Assembly: GCF_032854445.1 (NCBI RefSeq) | Contig: NC_088298.1 | Span: forward strand, 23,709,295 to 23,773,294 | Reading direction: 5' to 3' | Length of the DNA: 64,000 nt | Source of the DNA: Liolophura sinensis | Taxonomy: Eukaryota; Mollusca; Polyplacophora; Chitonida; Chitonidae | Part shown: positions 63,396 through 64,000 of the stretch, piece after piece | Layout: each line of letters begins with the position of its first letter | Position numbering within the stretch: the first letter of the stretch is position 1 | Notes under the pieces: generated by a model | The model's input: the letters and a program-made list of their open reading frames with translations, nothing else | What the model was told of the DNA's origin: nothing | Databases searched by the model: none | Made by a program: the position numbers and the translations under genes

Positions 63396-63698
63396 GGAAA
63401 AGCAGGGGATACATATGCTACACATATTAAGTCAAAATGTCAAAATCACATTTTCAAATTTTGAATAAAGTGAATCCGATGTCTGAACAATTACAGTCAC
63501 CTAATGTAATCCAGTACAATTCTTCGTACTATACCCTGGAATTAAATGTCTTTTTTGCAAATGGGATGACCCAAAATCCAGTAATACACAAAAAGTGCTA
63601 CATCGCCGCAAAATGAAAGCTTCACTTTGGTTCAATATTATGTATTGGTTTTTCGCGTTTTATTTTGAGTCAATATGAAGCATTCGCTTTTTGGGGTA

Positions 63699-64000
63699 AC
63701 ACTACCCGTGTATTACATGAATGTATGAATGAACTTTGGGTGTATGAAAGGCCGAGGAATGTACATGTACGTGTAAACACTACCCGTGTATTACATGAAT
63801 GAATGAATGAACTTTGGGTGTATGAAAGGCCGAGGAATGTACATGTACGTGTAAACACTACTCGTGTATTACATGAATGTATGAATGAACTTTGGGTGTA
63901 TGAAAGGCCGAGGAATGTACATGTACGTGTAAACACTACCCGTGTATTACATGAATGTATGAATGAACTTTGGGTGTATGAAAGGCCGAGGAATGTACAT
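63699..64000 (+). repeat. 78-bp tandem repeat, at least 3.9 copies, runs off the window
   Basis: Starts at 63699, 63777, 63855 and 63933, exactly 78 bp apart and nearly identical: ACACTACCCGTGTATTACAT, GAATGTATGAATGAACTTTG, GGTGTATGAAAGGCCGAGGA, ATGTACATGTACGTGTAA. Since 78 is divisible by 3, a repetitive minus-strand frame is open. The high identity suggests recent expansion. Confidence 0.96.

Overview
The window is animal nuclear DNA, AT-rich and mostly non-coding, with spliced exons, long introns, many SINE copies and abundant minisatellites. The commonest SINE (called SINE-A here) has a tRNA-like head, a conserved middle (GCATTATGGTGGGAGGAAA on the reverse strand) and a tail matching GTGTTTTACGCCGTACTC on the reverse strand. 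A second SINE (SINE-B) ends in AGTACGACGTTAAACCC. From memory, repeats of this kind occur in molluscs and other lophotrochozoans, so a marine lophotrochozoan (mollusc most likely) is my best guess. That is inference, not proof.

One real gene is recognisable: the 3' half of a DIP2 (disco-interacting protein 2) orthologue on the minus strand. Thirteen consecutive exons run from 60829 down to the stop codon at 31513. Each has GT-AG boundaries and compatible phases. Together they give 1686 nt, or 561 residues plus stop, covering the C-terminal adenylate-forming domain of DIP2. The upstream exons (DMAP1-binding region and first adenylate-forming domain) lie beyond the right edge.

Layout. 1-31 kb: downstream of the gene, with no recognisable gene, many SINE copies, two MITE-like elements, and minisatellites at 2.1, 10, 14.5, 18.7 and 25.9 kb. 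31.5-31.8 kb: terminal DIP2 exon. 31.8-44.2 kb: the last DIP2 intron (12.4 kb), holding four large minisatellites with units of 60, 30, 22 and 17 bp. 44.2-60.8 kb: the other twelve exons, with SINEs and further minisatellites in the introns. 60.8-64 kb: intron or upstream sequence ending in a 78-bp tandem array that runs off the window.

Most long open frames are artefacts of tandem repeats. A unit length divisible by 3 (60, 54, 78, 30, 21 bp) keeps one frame open, and 22-bp and 17-bp units without stops read open through all three frames as 22- and 17-residue superperiods. The most unusual observation is a 58-bp minisatellite whose first copy begins exactly at the 5' splice site of one DIP2 exon, so the intron carries about eleven copies of that donor motif. 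No prokaryote-style system, CRISPR array, true tRNA or autonomous transposon gene was found.
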